A stretch of DNA of 64,000 bases from positions 17,501 through 81,500 of the forward strand of contig CAJHNH020003139.1 in assembly GCA_905116865.2 (NCBI GenBank). The letters run 5' to 3'. A program made the position numbers and the translations under genes. Below the pieces are notes generated by a model. The model made no database searches. It worked only from the letters and a program-made list of their open reading frames with translations, and was not told the DNA's origin. Source of the DNA: Candidula unifasciata. Taxonomy: Eukaryota > Mollusca > Gastropoda > Stylommatophora > Geomitridae. This document shows positions 52,695 through 62,779 of this stretch, piece by piece. Numbering within the stretch: position 1 is the first letter of the stretch; the number at the start of each line of letters is the position of its first letter.

Positions 52695-54590
52695 GATATG
52701 CCACAAGCTGATGTACTCCTTTTGTACTTGATCAGACAAATATACAATGGATACGTAGGACCAAAAATGAAGTATGGCAAGGGAGTATAATCCACTGCAG
52801 CCAGATCAAACCTACACAAACTGGACAAAATACAGAACACTGGTCTCACAATCATCACTGCGGGTATACGAAGCACCCCAATTGATGAGCTGGAGGCAAC
52901 TTCTGTGCTAACGCCTAACGTAAAATCGTAAACGCATGAACAACAACCCCATGTACAGACTAGCAAATAACCTAACTAAAACCCGTCTAAAAACATAAAG
53001 CGTTCACCATCTATCAAAGCTGTACTACACACACACACACAAAACAGTGACATTCTTTCTAAAGATTCCTCGACATAGAAAAAGATCCAGGCATACAACA
53101 TATACCTAGAGCCTACATATACAGTCACAACATTTCCAGCTATAGATAGAAAGGCTGAAGAATGTGACCTATTAATGCATGCAAAGACTCTTGAACATGT
53201 CTACAACTGTTATCCAAAACCCGAATGGACACACGTATACACCGATAGATAATTGGAGGGAGCAGACAAAAACAGAGGAGCTAAATCGGTCATCCTGATT
53301 TAAGATGGGACTACAGTAGAAACGTCATGGGCCACCAGAAAACTCTCAACAAACTTCAGAGCAGAGCAGCAAGCAATTATTGATTCAGCCAAAGTTCTTG
53401 AGGAAAGAAAAACTTAAACACAGCAAAATTGTTTTCCTTTGTGACTGCATGCCAGTCCTCCAAGTGACTCAGAGGGATCCAAGAGACAACATAGAGAGAG
53501 AACTGACTCGCCAGCTAAAGACTCGCAACACAAACAATCAGATCGTTCTCCTGACTTGCTAAAAATGAAACAAAGGAGAAACAACACACCAACCCATCGT
53601 CATTACCAGGAATTAGAACATCGAGGGAAAATAAAAGGAAATTGGAAGAGAAAAAAACTAACAGTAACCACCCACAAGACCCCATTAGCAGTGTCAGGGG
53701 TCGAGAGGCGGGTGGCAAGGTCAGATCACATGTTTATAAAGGTCATTCAACTTCTACTGACCGACGTGCTCATTTGTACTTCTCATATTCGCCTCCGACT
53801 CCCTGAGCTTGATAAGTACCAAAAGTTATGAGTGCTGTCAGATAGTTCATTGTTTATACACTGAAAGCACATTAACACTGCAATCACGGCTATGACGACA
53901 ACACGAACAAACTATCAGAATGTGGTCGTAATCCACACGAGAACGTCTGATAAAGATACAACATGCTGCGCTCTGTCACTATTACCTTTACTATTCTATA
54001 ATTTCTACATCGTTCTTAATAATTCAACATGTTATCTAGCTCTATCTAACTCAATAACTAAAGCCATTATTCATGTGGGACAGCCACACGAGAGTTGTCA
54101 CACGACCGTCTGCTAGGACGTCCGGTCGACGACTGTCCCCAGCCAGTTCACAACCCGAGCTCACTTTTCCTTACTTCAGGTAGTTCACATAGCCTCTGTG
54201 GTCCTTATGCACATCATGCCATTGACACGTTTAGTGCTTTGACAGCAGTCCCACATTACCCCGATCTTCACCCCTACCCTGATCATAACAAGTAGGCTCA
54301 ACAGACCGCAATATGCAACTATTGTCCGTCTACGAACAGGAAACTACAGGCTCAGCTACCACATGCATAAAATGAGCAGTGTACATCTCCCACAGTGTGT
54401 CTGTCAAACAGTACCACAAACACCAGATCACATTATGCAGACCTGCCCAATCTACCTACAACTTTGAGAAGACACCCGGCCTCAAGATCAAAGTGTGTGC
54501 AGAGCAAGCGATGGGGAACCATGAAGGACCTGCTACTGACATACGAGTTCATAGAGGCAACCTTCTTGATGGTCTGATCTGAGCATACGA
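52695..54590 (+). mobile_element. Jockey/CR1-like element, decayed C-terminal half
   Basis: Successive broken frames encode the following: KLDKIQNTGLTIITAGIRST and PIDELEAT near 52815-52890 (end of the reverse transcriptase); WTHVYTD near 53226; NFRAEQQAIIDSAKVLEERK near 53352 (RNase H start and Glu block); and LTRQLKTRNTNNQIVLL near 53505. After a less clear stretch come ATIVRLRTGNYRLSYHMHKM and a CVCQTVPQTPDHIMQTCP zinc-knuckle-like end near 54315-54455. It is related in layout to 40410-40975. Confidence 0.7.
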
Positions 54591-54957
54591 AACCAAATGC
54601 ACAAAAGAAGAAAGTACTTAATCACAGTCAACCCTTTTCACTGGTTTGTTTTCGAGTAAAGGATAATAAAGTGGGGTTCTGGTGAAATCTAATTAGCTGG
54701 ACCGAACACTCAGATATCGTAGCTTTGTTGTACACAACAAGACTACATGAAACATGTCCTTCAAAGAGAAAGAAAAAGAAAAGACATCGAAGTCTAGACT
54801 GCAACTAGACAAGCAATTCATCAAGGAGCAACAGGTAAGATGGTTTGGTCATCAAACAACAAACCTTTGGTACCAACTGCTCTCACTACAGAAATGAATC
54901 AATAAAGTGTATTTGAATGAGCACACTTACAAACTCCACAAGACCGCATCTCACATA
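54591..54957. other. Intergenic, nothing recognised
   Basis: Purine-rich sequence near 54760-54830. No gene or known repeat. Confidence 0.4.
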
Positions 54958-55150
54958 GGGGTCCCTGTGGCGAAGTAATCAAGCCGTTTGCCTCGCGTCG
55001 TTTAGTTACGGGTGAAGTGTGTACGTGGATCCATTAGCATCAGCGCTGGAGCTACAGAATTCGTCCTTTGTGCGACGCTCTCGGCAGGTGTCTGACTGTG
55101 TTTGCTTAGAGAGGCCAAACCATATGGGATAAAACGGGATACAATGAAAT
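54958..55150 (+). mobile_element. tRNA-related SINE candidate (family F)
   Basis: gtccctgtggcgaagtaatc resembles a tRNA 5' half with an A box. gcctcgcgtcg and gtgtacgtggatccat stand where an anticodon stem and B box would be. A purine-rich tail (gggatacaatgaaatg) follows. It is single copy here. Confidence 0.4.
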
Positions 55151-55689
55151 GAATCCTCATGGCTTTGACTTAACACTACATGGGTAACAAGAGAAAAAGA
55201 AAATTAACACCACTTAGCCACATTAATTCACAGATGTATAGTGGAAATGTTAACTATTAAAGAAATAGAATGCGTGTAGCTACATGAACACATTATTGTT
55301 GATATAAATGTTCGTAGACATACTTACAATAGTGACGTGGCTGCAGGGAACTAACAATGTATTCATTTGCGTACGTATTTGTAAAGCTCCTGTGGCCCTT
55401 TCGAGAAAAAACGAACCCTGATGTTTGTTATTTACCTTTAATTTAACTGTAGATATTAAACCTGTCACACCGGCAGAGATGCTTTACGTGTCAGTATATC
55501 ATTGGACAAGACTGATGATTACAGCATAACGGGTAATCATTGGTGCGTTTTCCATGGTCGATGATTGAGTAATGAGTAGTATATCTAGGCTATGTTGGCC
55601 AAGTTAACAATACATACACTACATGCTACAGAATCGCAAAAACAAGGCAAAGTGGCTCATAAATAGCATCTTGCATCTTAAGTTCGGGT
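55151..55689. other. Intergenic, nothing recognised
   Basis: The small frame at 55280-55468 shows no domain. Confidence 0.4.
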
Positions 55690-55905
55690 GTTTTTTGCCA
55701 TGTTAAACGTCATGATGATCTGGAGAGAACGTTGAGACAGGATACAGTTTACGATAAAGAAGCAGAGGCTGACCGCTATGATGGTGGATACAAGACACTG
55801 AAGATGCATTGCCTGTGAATGCACATAGGGCTGGATACTTGGCAAGAGAAAGAGTTCCGTGAAGGGAGCGACGTTCTGTAGAAAACCTGCTGATAGATGA
55901 TGATG
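55690..55905 (+). mobile_element. RTE-like (type 2) C-terminal fragment, decayed
   Basis: It shows a broken FFAMLNVMM...LERTL region (as in FFGHVM) and ends at gatagatgatgatgatatt, the type 2 tail. It is followed immediately by a better copy. Confidence 0.5.
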
Positions 55906-55914
55906 ATATTTATG

Positions 55915-56277
55915 GCAAATTAAGAAGATTTTGGAGGCAGCTGAGATGTGGTTCTTGAGAAGAATTTTGCGAATACATTGGACGGCTTGAATAACTATCA
56001 ATGAATGCCTAAAAATTGCTAATGAAAGAAAAACATTATAAACAACAATAAGGAGAAGACAAAGTTCTTTGGTCATGTGATGAAAAAAGGAGTACTGGAG
56101 AATATCGTAACGACTGGAAAGATTCCTGGTAGAAGAGGCGGAGGCAGACCAAGAGAAATGATGGTGGATGGCTGAAGACTGCGGCATGGGGGCTTATCAT
56201 CAGTAGAATTGATAAAGAACACTAAAGATAGACATCTGTAGCGACCTATGAGCGCCCACGCCAGCTGGCAAGAAACT
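55915..56277 (+). mobile_element. RTE-like (type 2) C-terminal fragment
   Basis: LEAAEMWFLRRILRIHWTA-stop is encoded near 55935. After a frame change FFGHVMKKGVLENIVTTGKI lies near 56070, then PGRRGGGRPREMMVDG and LSSVELIKNTKDR, then an ASWQET end near 56265. The (GAT)n tract follows directly. Confidence 0.8.

Positions 56278-56338
<61 letters not shown>
56278..56338. repeat. (GAT)n microsatellite, tail of an RTE-like element
   Basis: About 20 GAT units start right at the end of the type 2 element. Other type 2 copies also end in a few tga/gat units, so this tract is the expanded 3' tail. Confidence 0.9.
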
Positions 56339-56339
56339 A

Positions 56340-56460
56340 TTTATGACACTGGCTCAGTGGCTTAGTGTCTAGAGATTGGTGTGCCGGCCCGAAGTAATGA
56401 TTTCATTAATCTCAGAGTGGGTTTGAAAACAAAACAACACAATTGTCAAAAACTGACCCT
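56340..56460 (+). mobile_element. tRNA-related SINE candidate
   Basis: ctggctcagtggcttagtgt (A-box region) and gagtgggtttgaaaac (B-box region) are spaced as in tRNA-derived heads. The body (gaccctgcctacaac) is not matched elsewhere. Confidence 0.35.
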
Positions 56461-57304
56461 GCCTACAACGAGAACAAAGAAATAACATGGGAAGTAAATT
56501 CCCCTGGCGTAGATTTGATCACATCATTCTTCGAGTACAAAGTATTGGACCAAATACCACTGGTATGAGATGGGGTAATTTATCTATGTTGTTAACTCTT
56601 TCTGTGTCATGCAATGCCTATTTTGTTAATGACTCGTACCCTTGTTTTCATTCGATAAAATACATGTGCTCTATAGATTTTTTTGTATTTCGTCAGAAGA
56701 TACTTTACAAATGTGGCATCCCCAAATGATCACTATCACGATGCATGTTGTCACACTGAATGCAATTAATTCATGAATTTTATCTTGTACTTTTTTGTTT
56801 TCACTCTAAGTGTCTCCCTTAAGTACAGCGACTTACATAAAGAGTTGATATTACCTGCAGACTTCAGACTATTAGTAATTATCACTTATCACTGTATATA
56901 GATACGAAATACCTGCATTAAATACGCAAATAAACAAACAGTGTAACATCTTCATATGACAGTTCTCTAAGCACGCGAAGCATGAAAACTACTCACCGAC
57001 AACCATGGTAATCACATTCAATTAAGTTTGCTGTTCATAAATTCCCATTTTAAATTTGTTTTTTTTTTCCACTTCTGTGCAGCCAAACAGGTGCAAGACA
57101 CGTGCAATGGGGACTGTTTATGAAGTTTACTCTTCATTTATTTAACAACCAGCAGACTAAGTGGTTCCATCACTTTCAAAACCTATGCCATTGAGAAAGA
57201 AGTCTTGACACATTTCAAAGAATGAGAGCTATAATGTGAACTGAAAGCATTTTATTTATACTTGAAATTGCTGAATGGTTTGTGTGAAACCCTCGTATCT
57301 AACG
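56461..57304. other. Intergenic, nothing recognised
   Basis: The frame at 56487-56729 has no domain. No terminal repeat of the following Tc1-like remnant was identified. Confidence 0.4.
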
Positions 57305-58070
57305 AATACTGAAGAGATTGCCGGACATAGTAAGTGTGGAGGATCGCAATCGGCCAGGTCGCTCTAACTGCAATAATAGAAATCATGACCGGTACCTCTC
57401 GTCGGCATACCTGCCCCAAAGAAGAATGAACTGCTCCACTTTAAGATGTCGAATGAGAAAACTTTAAGGCCAGTCAAAGCACCATTTACATACGTTTACT
57501 TTAATTTGAACTGGCTGCTCAAAGACCTGCAGTCAGAATCGCTTTTAGTCCTCCATATCGTAGAGCCCGTGATGCTTGGTGTCGAGGTCATATCCCATTG
57601 ACAAGGCATCAGTGGAATCAAGACTTCTTCACATATTTATCTCACTTTACGGAGTCATTAAACGATGACACGATTAGAGTCTTGAGACGACCAGAATAGC
57701 GATTTACTGATGGTACAATCCAAAGGAAGGATTGTCAAAGTAGGGTCATGGTTTGTGTAGGCTTCTTCAGACACGAAAAGACTCACTCTACATCATGCAA
57801 GGCAGATGGAAGGTCCAAGATACCAGAACGAAATCCCGAGACCAATTGTTCAGTCAGTTCTTGACGAGACAGGATGTAATGTCATCTGCCACGATGACAA
57901 GTCTGGAATTCATCGACCGTGTGATGAATGACTTTGTACAGCAACACGGGATCATCGGGATGTCATTGCCAGCTCAGTAATCTGACCTTTCTTTGACTAA
58001 GCACCTCTGCGACAAGCTTGTTCTAAGATCGTCAACAAATCACCCGCTCTGTCGTTGGGTGTTGCACAGA
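57305..58070 (+). mobile_element. Tc1/mariner transposase remnant
   Basis: Broken frames encode VEDRNRPGRSN near 57340 (the linker after the helix-turn-helix), then RARDAWCRGHIPLTRHQWNQ near 57563. FFTYLSHF lies where the first DDE Asp block FTDESRF stands, RFTDGTIQRKD near 57700, RVMVCVGFF near 57740, LTRQD near 57870 and QQHGIIGMSLPAQ near 57940. Both Asp blocks are altered and several stops are present. Confidence 0.75.
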
Positions 58071-58299
58071 AGACTGTTTCTGCTTCTGTAAAGGTGATCT
58101 CTATCTCAGGATACCATGGACCTTTGTGAACACGATACGTCCCAATTTTGAAATGTCTAAATCTCTAATATCCATTGTCTGATTTTTGAAAATGCTGGAG
58201 TGGAACGCTTCAAGTTTTATTGCATTTGACTGTTTGTTTCCATTGCTTTACTGACATGTCAATGTTCGGAAAAATAAATGTCTTTTTTGACTTATATTC

Positions 58300-58509
58300 A
58301 TCATCATCATCAGGAGCCTTGCCGACTGGCGTGAGCGATCATGCCTCTCCACAATCTGCAATCTCTTGCAGCATTTATCAGTTCGTGTGCCGACACACCT
58401 TTATGCAATGCAACAAGAATATCAAGAATCTTCTCTCGTTGTCTTTCTCTATCTCTCCTTCCACAGATCTTTCCAGTGGTCACAAAATGTTCTATTTCCC
58501 TCCTCTCCC
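58300..58509 (-). mobile_element. RTE-like (type 2) C-terminal fragment in an intron
   Basis: The minus strand encodes IEHFVTTGKI, CGRRDRERQREKILDILVAL, HKGVSAHELINAARD and a WRGMIAHASRQGS end, then a tgatgatgatgat tail (plus-strand atcatcatcatcat). Its 5' truncation lies at the edge of the splice-donor minisatellite. Confidence 0.85.
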
Positions 58510-58594
58510 CTGTCATTCCCTACCTCACCTGTCACTCCCTACCTCACCTGTCACTCCTTACCTCACCTGTCACTCCCTACCTCACCTGTCACAG
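58510..58594 (-). repeat. 19-bp tandem repeat made of a 5' splice site
   Basis: On the minus strand the unit is gtgacaggtgaggtaggga. The first unit is the end of the coiled-coil exon (gtgacag) plus its donor (gtgagg). Four complete GTGACAG-GTGAGG junctions occur 19 bp apart, at the boundaries 58586/58585, 58567/58566, 58548/58547 and 58529/58528, and a fifth is decayed (atgacag-gggaga). Confidence 0.85.
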
Positions 58595-58724
58595 TCTGCA
58601 GCGAGCTGGTCAATATGTTCCCTCAGCAGGTTCACCTCCCTCTCGGCATTCTGTTTGTCACTTTCAGCAACCTCCAACTTGAACTGCAGGTCAGCAATCT
58701 GCGTCTTGGCGCTAATGCTGACAG
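58586..58724 (-). CDS. Coiled-coil protein, internal exon (downstream)
   Basis: A 139-bp exon bounded by a tttcttgtag acceptor and a gacag-gtgagg donor. It enters in phase 1, so its first two bases complete an Ala codon from the 190-bp exon. It encodes VSISAKTQIADLQFKLEVAE and then SDKQNAEREVNLLREHIDQL, and leaves in phase 2. Leucines and isoleucines fall in a heptad pattern (I, L, L, V...V, L, L, I, L), with charged residues elsewhere: a long coiled coil. The protein is probably a cytoskeletal or scaffold coiled-coil protein, but I cannot name it. The rest of the gene lies in other introns or outside the window. Confidence 0.7.
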
Positions 58725-59429
58725 CTACAAGAAACCAAAGAAAAGAAAAGAAAAAAACAGGTTAATGAAGTTGATATAAATTATATTCACCTGTCCTGAA
58801 ATGCTCTGTGAAGTATATCTGCATTTGTCTGTGCTTGTTGTTTATCTGCATGATCTGAAATAGCGCGCTGATTTTCTAAAAACTGTCAGTAGCTAAGACT
58901 TTTCTGACCTAGTATGCGCTTGGTGTGCTAGTTATACCGTCTTTTGTTTCTGCATTCATCCGTAAACAAATCACTGCTGGAATCAAAGATAGGCTACGAT
59001 GTGAGGTAACTTTGGTTTCTGGCAGGTTATAATACTGTGTATATCATGGCGTATGTTTAGGTGTCATTACTGCACATGTGATGAGCAACACGGAGCTTTA
59101 AAATGTTTCACAATAAATGTTATTAGTAATTTTGTGTGTGTGTTAATTACACTGTTAGACAGTTTAAGTCTGCTTATAGCACTGTACTGTGTTTGTTGTT
59201 GTAACCGCACTACTATACCAGTATTATAACTTCACCAACTATTACCTGATTGTCTGAGTACAGACATACTACACTCCACACAAAACAAAGGAACCCATTA
59301 TCACATGTTCATTTTCATCTTTTCTTCTCCTTATATCTTCTTTTTTCTGTTCAACTATTTTCTCTCCACGATTTTCCCTTGCTGTTATGTCTTGCTCACA
59401 AAAGTATTCTTTTCTGGTAACATACAAGA
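58725..59429 (-). other. Intron sequence, no further exon seen
   Basis: This is part of the 1.6-kb intron between the two coiled-coil exons. It is AT-rich and no known repeat was recognised. Confidence 0.5.
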
Positions 59430-59968
59430 AGACTGTGTGTGTGAGGGAGTTACAGTAGCACTGTGTCCACCCAAGACGGTGTGAGGGAGTCACAGTAGCA
59501 CTGTGTCCCTGTAAGATTGTGTGAGAGTGAGTCACAGTGGCACTGTGTCCACCCAAGACGGTGTGAGGGAGTCACAGTAGCACTGTGTCCCTGTAAGACT
59601 GTGTGAGGGAGTCACAGTAGCACTGTGTCCCTGTAAGATTGTGTGAGAGGGAGACACAGTAGCACTGTGTCCATGTGAGACTGTGTGTGAGGGAGTCACA
59701 GTAGCACTGTGTCCACCCAAGACTGTCTGTGAGGGAGTCACAGTAGCACTGTCTCCACCCAAGACTGTGTGAGGGAGTCACAGTAGCACTGTGTCCCTGT
59801 AAGACTGTGTGAGAGGAAGACACAGTAGCACTGTGTCCATGTGAGACTGTGTGTGAGGGAGACACAGTAGCACTGTGTCCATGTGAGACTGTGTGTGAGG
59901 AAGACACAGTAGCACTGTGTCCATGTGAGACTGTGTGTGAGGGAGACACAGTAGCACTGTGTCCAAGG
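59430..59968. repeat. About 40-bp minisatellite inside the intron
   Basis: Units of 36-42 bp carry gagggagtcacagtagcact and gtgtcc, alternating with acccaagact, ctgtaagact and atgtgagact. They share the agcactgtgtcc core and a gactgt...gag start with the 36-bp array at 60890. The open frames at 59269-59966 are by-products. Confidence 0.9.
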
Positions 59969-60323
59969 TGGCTAGAACAAATATTTCTTCAAAAACATGC
60001 TACAGGTATCACTTAAAGCTTTCAATATAAACCCTGAAAAAGTGCAGCTGAACAGCGAAGGCAGGCTAGAAATACCTGTATAAGAGACCCTTTACCTACA
60101 GACACCGTTCCCTACCCCGCAATAACTTAGATCCTTCCGGACCTATATCAGGGTTATAAGTCACCCTCAGATTTACAGACAATCAACCAGTTCCATGATG
60201 AATGAAAGAAAGAGTGGTCCTGACCGTGATGGACAAACAACAACATCAAGGTAGTCTTCTTTCATATCTTCACAACCACATTAAAAAAACAAAAAACTTT
60301 CAGATGACAGAAAGCTGTGTAAC

Positions 60324-60513
60324 CTGCAAGTTCTTGTTCCTTGCCAGTAAGGCTTTCCTTGAGTCTTGCAAGCTCACATTGAGAAAGAGCCAGAGACTCT
60401 ACCAGATCTGCCAGTTTTTGGTCTGTCCTGTCTTTGTCTTGCCTGGCCACATCTAGGAGTGCCTCCAGGTCAGTTTTATCTTGGGCCCGCCTTGCTGTCT
60501 CCAGTTCTGCAAC
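60324..60513 (-). CDS. Coiled-coil protein, internal exon (upstream)
   Basis: A 190-bp exon with a tttcatgcag acceptor and a cttgcag-gttaca donor. It starts in phase 0 and ends in phase 1, which fits the phase of the 58586-58724 exon. It encodes VAELETARRAQDKTDLEALL, DVARQDKDRTDQKLADLVES and LALSQCELARLKESLTGKEQ: a charged, heptad-rich, proline- and glycine-poor helix. Together the two exons give about 110 residues of uninterrupted coiled coil. Gene identity is not recognised; a database search with the joined exons should place it. Confidence 0.75.
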
Positions 60514-60885
60514 CTGCATGAAATATTCCAGAATATAACAAACAAACAAACAAACAAATAATATTTCAAAACAAAACTTCACAGCTGGCAGAAGAGATCA
60601 TCACACAACAAAACTTTCAACTATTAATGAATGTGGAACTCATCAGGCCACCGAAACAGCAATGAAAACAAAGTGCCATGTACTGATTAGCAACCACAGC
60701 TAGGAGGGGAACAAGTGGAGATAGAGGGTACACATTTTATGTTGTCTTGTGTATCCAATTATGTGTGATGACTTAGCACTTAAACCTCTTTCCAAACACA
60801 GATACTCACTTCAGCAGTGCAAACAATCTTCTGTAAAATCACACTCTGATATCTCAAGAAATCTTTTTCAGCATGTTTACACATT
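60514..60885 (-). other. Intron sequence upstream of the coiled-coil exon
   Basis: A tract of caaacaaacaaacaaa lies at 60539-60557. No other exon was recognised. Confidence 0.5.
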
Positions 60886-60889
60886 ATCC

Positions 60890-62130
60890 AGAATTCATGA
60901 CTGTATTGGGGAGACACCAGCACTGTGTCCACATGACTGTAAGGGGGAGACACGAGCACTGTGTCTACATGACTGTATTAGGGAGTCACCAGCACTGTGT
61001 CTACATGACTGTATGGGGGGGGGGGGACACCAGCACTGTGTCTATATGAATGTATGGGGGAGACACCAGAACTGTGTCCACATGACTGTATGGGGGAGAC
61101 ACCAACACTGTGTCCACATGACTGTATGGGGGAGACACCAGCACTGTGTCTATATGACTGTATTGGGGAGACACCAGCACTGTGTCCACATGACTGTATG
61201 GGGGAGACACGAGCACTGTGTCTATATGACTGTATTGGGGAGACACCAGCACTGTGTCCACATGACTGTATGGGGGAGATACCAGCACTGTGTCCACATG
61301 ACTGTATGGGGGAGACAACAGCAGTGTTCACATGACTGTATGGGGGAGACACGAGCACTGTGTCCACATGACTGTATGGGGGAGACACCAGCACTGTGTC
61401 CACATGACTGTATGGGGGAGACACCAGCACTGTGTCCACATGACTGTATGGGGGAGACACCAGCACTGTGTCTACATGACTGTATGGGGGAGACAACAGC
61501 AGTGTTCACATGACTGTATGGGGGAGACACCAGCACTGTGTTCACAAGACTGTATGGGGGAGACACCAGCAGTGTCCACATGACTGTATGGGGGAGACAC
61601 CAGCACTGTGTCTACATGACTGTATGGGGGAGACACCAACACTGTGTCCACATGACTGTATGGTGGAGACACCAGCACTGTGTCCACATGACTGTATGGG
61701 GGAAGACACCAGTACTGTGTCCTCATGACTGTATGGGGAAGACACCAGCACTGTGTCCACATGACTGTATGGGGAAGACACCAGCACTGTGTCCACATGA
61801 CTGTATGGGGGAGACACCAGCACTGTGTCCACATGACTGTATGGGGGAGACACCAGCACTGTGTCCACATGACTGTATGGGGGAGACACCAGCACTTTGT
61901 CCACATGACTGTATGGGGAAGACACGAGCACTGTGTCCACATGACTGTATAGGGGAGGCACCAGTACTGTGTCTACATAAGTGTATGGGGAAGACACCAG
62001 CAGTGTCCACATGACTGTATGGGGGAGACACCAGCAGTGTCCACATGACTGTATGGGGGAGACGCCAGCACTGTGTCCACATGACTGTATGGGGGAGACG
62101 CCAGCACTGTGTCCACATGAGACTGTGTGA
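60890..62130. repeat. 36-bp minisatellite, about 34 copies
   Basis: The unit is atgactgtatgggggagaca followed by ccagcactgtgtccac. Variants include gagcactg, gggaagac and shortened agcagtgtcc or acagcagtgttc units. Because 36 is divisible by three and units lack stops, long open frames appear on both strands (for example 60749-61513 and 61542-62207). These are not genes. Confidence 0.95.
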
Positions 62131-62385
62131 TGGAGTTGTAGTGGCACTCTAACTAGATTCTGGCCTGCCAGTCCAGAAGTCTTGGGGTCAAATCTTTGAA
62201 AATGCATATATTTATAAGTGACCCCAGGCTCCCAAGTCAGTTCATCCTAAAAGTGGTATTAGGAAGAGTCCTGGGAAGTAAAAGTGTCATGATGCTGACA
62301 TCAAATTGGTCTTTAAAAATATGAGTCTAGAACCATACGTCCAATGTGCTTCTAGAAGGAAAATGTTCTTTTTCTTGACCTACAG
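62131..62385 (+). mobile_element. tRNA-derived SINE (family A), diverged
   Basis: The head has gtagtggcactctaactaga and tcttggggtcaaatctt (B-box region). The body has ccaggctcccaagtc, tcctgggaagtaaaagtg, tgatgctgacatca and a gagtctagaaccatacg block matching the taggtctagccctatatg part of other copies. It is the most diverged of the four family A copies. Confidence 0.65.
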
Positions 62386-62390
62386 TGTAT

Positions 62391-62776
62391 ACTAACTAAC
62401 TAACTAACTAACTAACAGTGTATATAGACTAACACAATATATAGCTGACTGAATTAACAGATCTATGAATTATCCTTAGAATGGATAAATCAAGACTTCC
62501 TTACCAAGCCCTCATTTGGACACCACAGGGGAAAAGATCTCGTGGAAGACCAAGGGAAACCCTACGTAGAACTATCATCAGGGAAGGCTCGCTCATGGGC
62601 CACTCAAACATCCAAGACCTACAACGGATTGCAACGAACCGCCATGCATGGAGAGTCATGACCTCTGCCCTATCTGCCGCACTCGACACAAGAGGAAAGA
62701 CTAACTAACTAACTAACTAACTAACAGTGTATATAGACTAACACAATATATAGCTGACTGAATTAACAGATCTATG
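62391..62776. repeat. Direct repeats (about 77 bp) flanking a LINE insert
   Basis: Sequence 62391-62467 recurs at 62699-62776: several ctaa units, then cagtgtatatagactaacac, then an aatatatagctgactgaatt, aacagatctatg end. The copies are essentially identical and lie directly on each side of the retrotransposon fragment 62468-62700. Confidence 0.9.
62468..62705 (+). mobile_element. RTE-like (type 1) C-terminal fragment with (CTAA)n tail
   Basis: It encodes LPYQALIWTPQGKRSRGRPR, ETLRRTIIREGS, HSNIQDLQRIATNRHAWRVM and a TSALSAALDTRGKTN end at 62708. The aWTPqGkRkRGRP...W...A.dR..WR pattern is the conserved C-terminus of RTE-like element proteins. It is 5'-truncated, with the frame intact over 76 codons. 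Confidence 0.8.
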
Positions 62777-62779
62777 CGG

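Noticed and set aside
58220..58779. Plus-strand open frames of 113-181 codons
   Set aside because: They are antisense to the RTE-like fragment, the splice-donor repeat and the coiled-coil exon.
59269..59966. Several minus-strand open frames in the intron
   Set aside because: They follow the 36-42 bp minisatellite and have no domain.
60749..62207. Long open frames on both strands (up to 254 codons)
   Set aside because: They are by-products of a stop-free 36-bp tandem repeat; every frame is open and the residue repeats simply follow the DNA unit.
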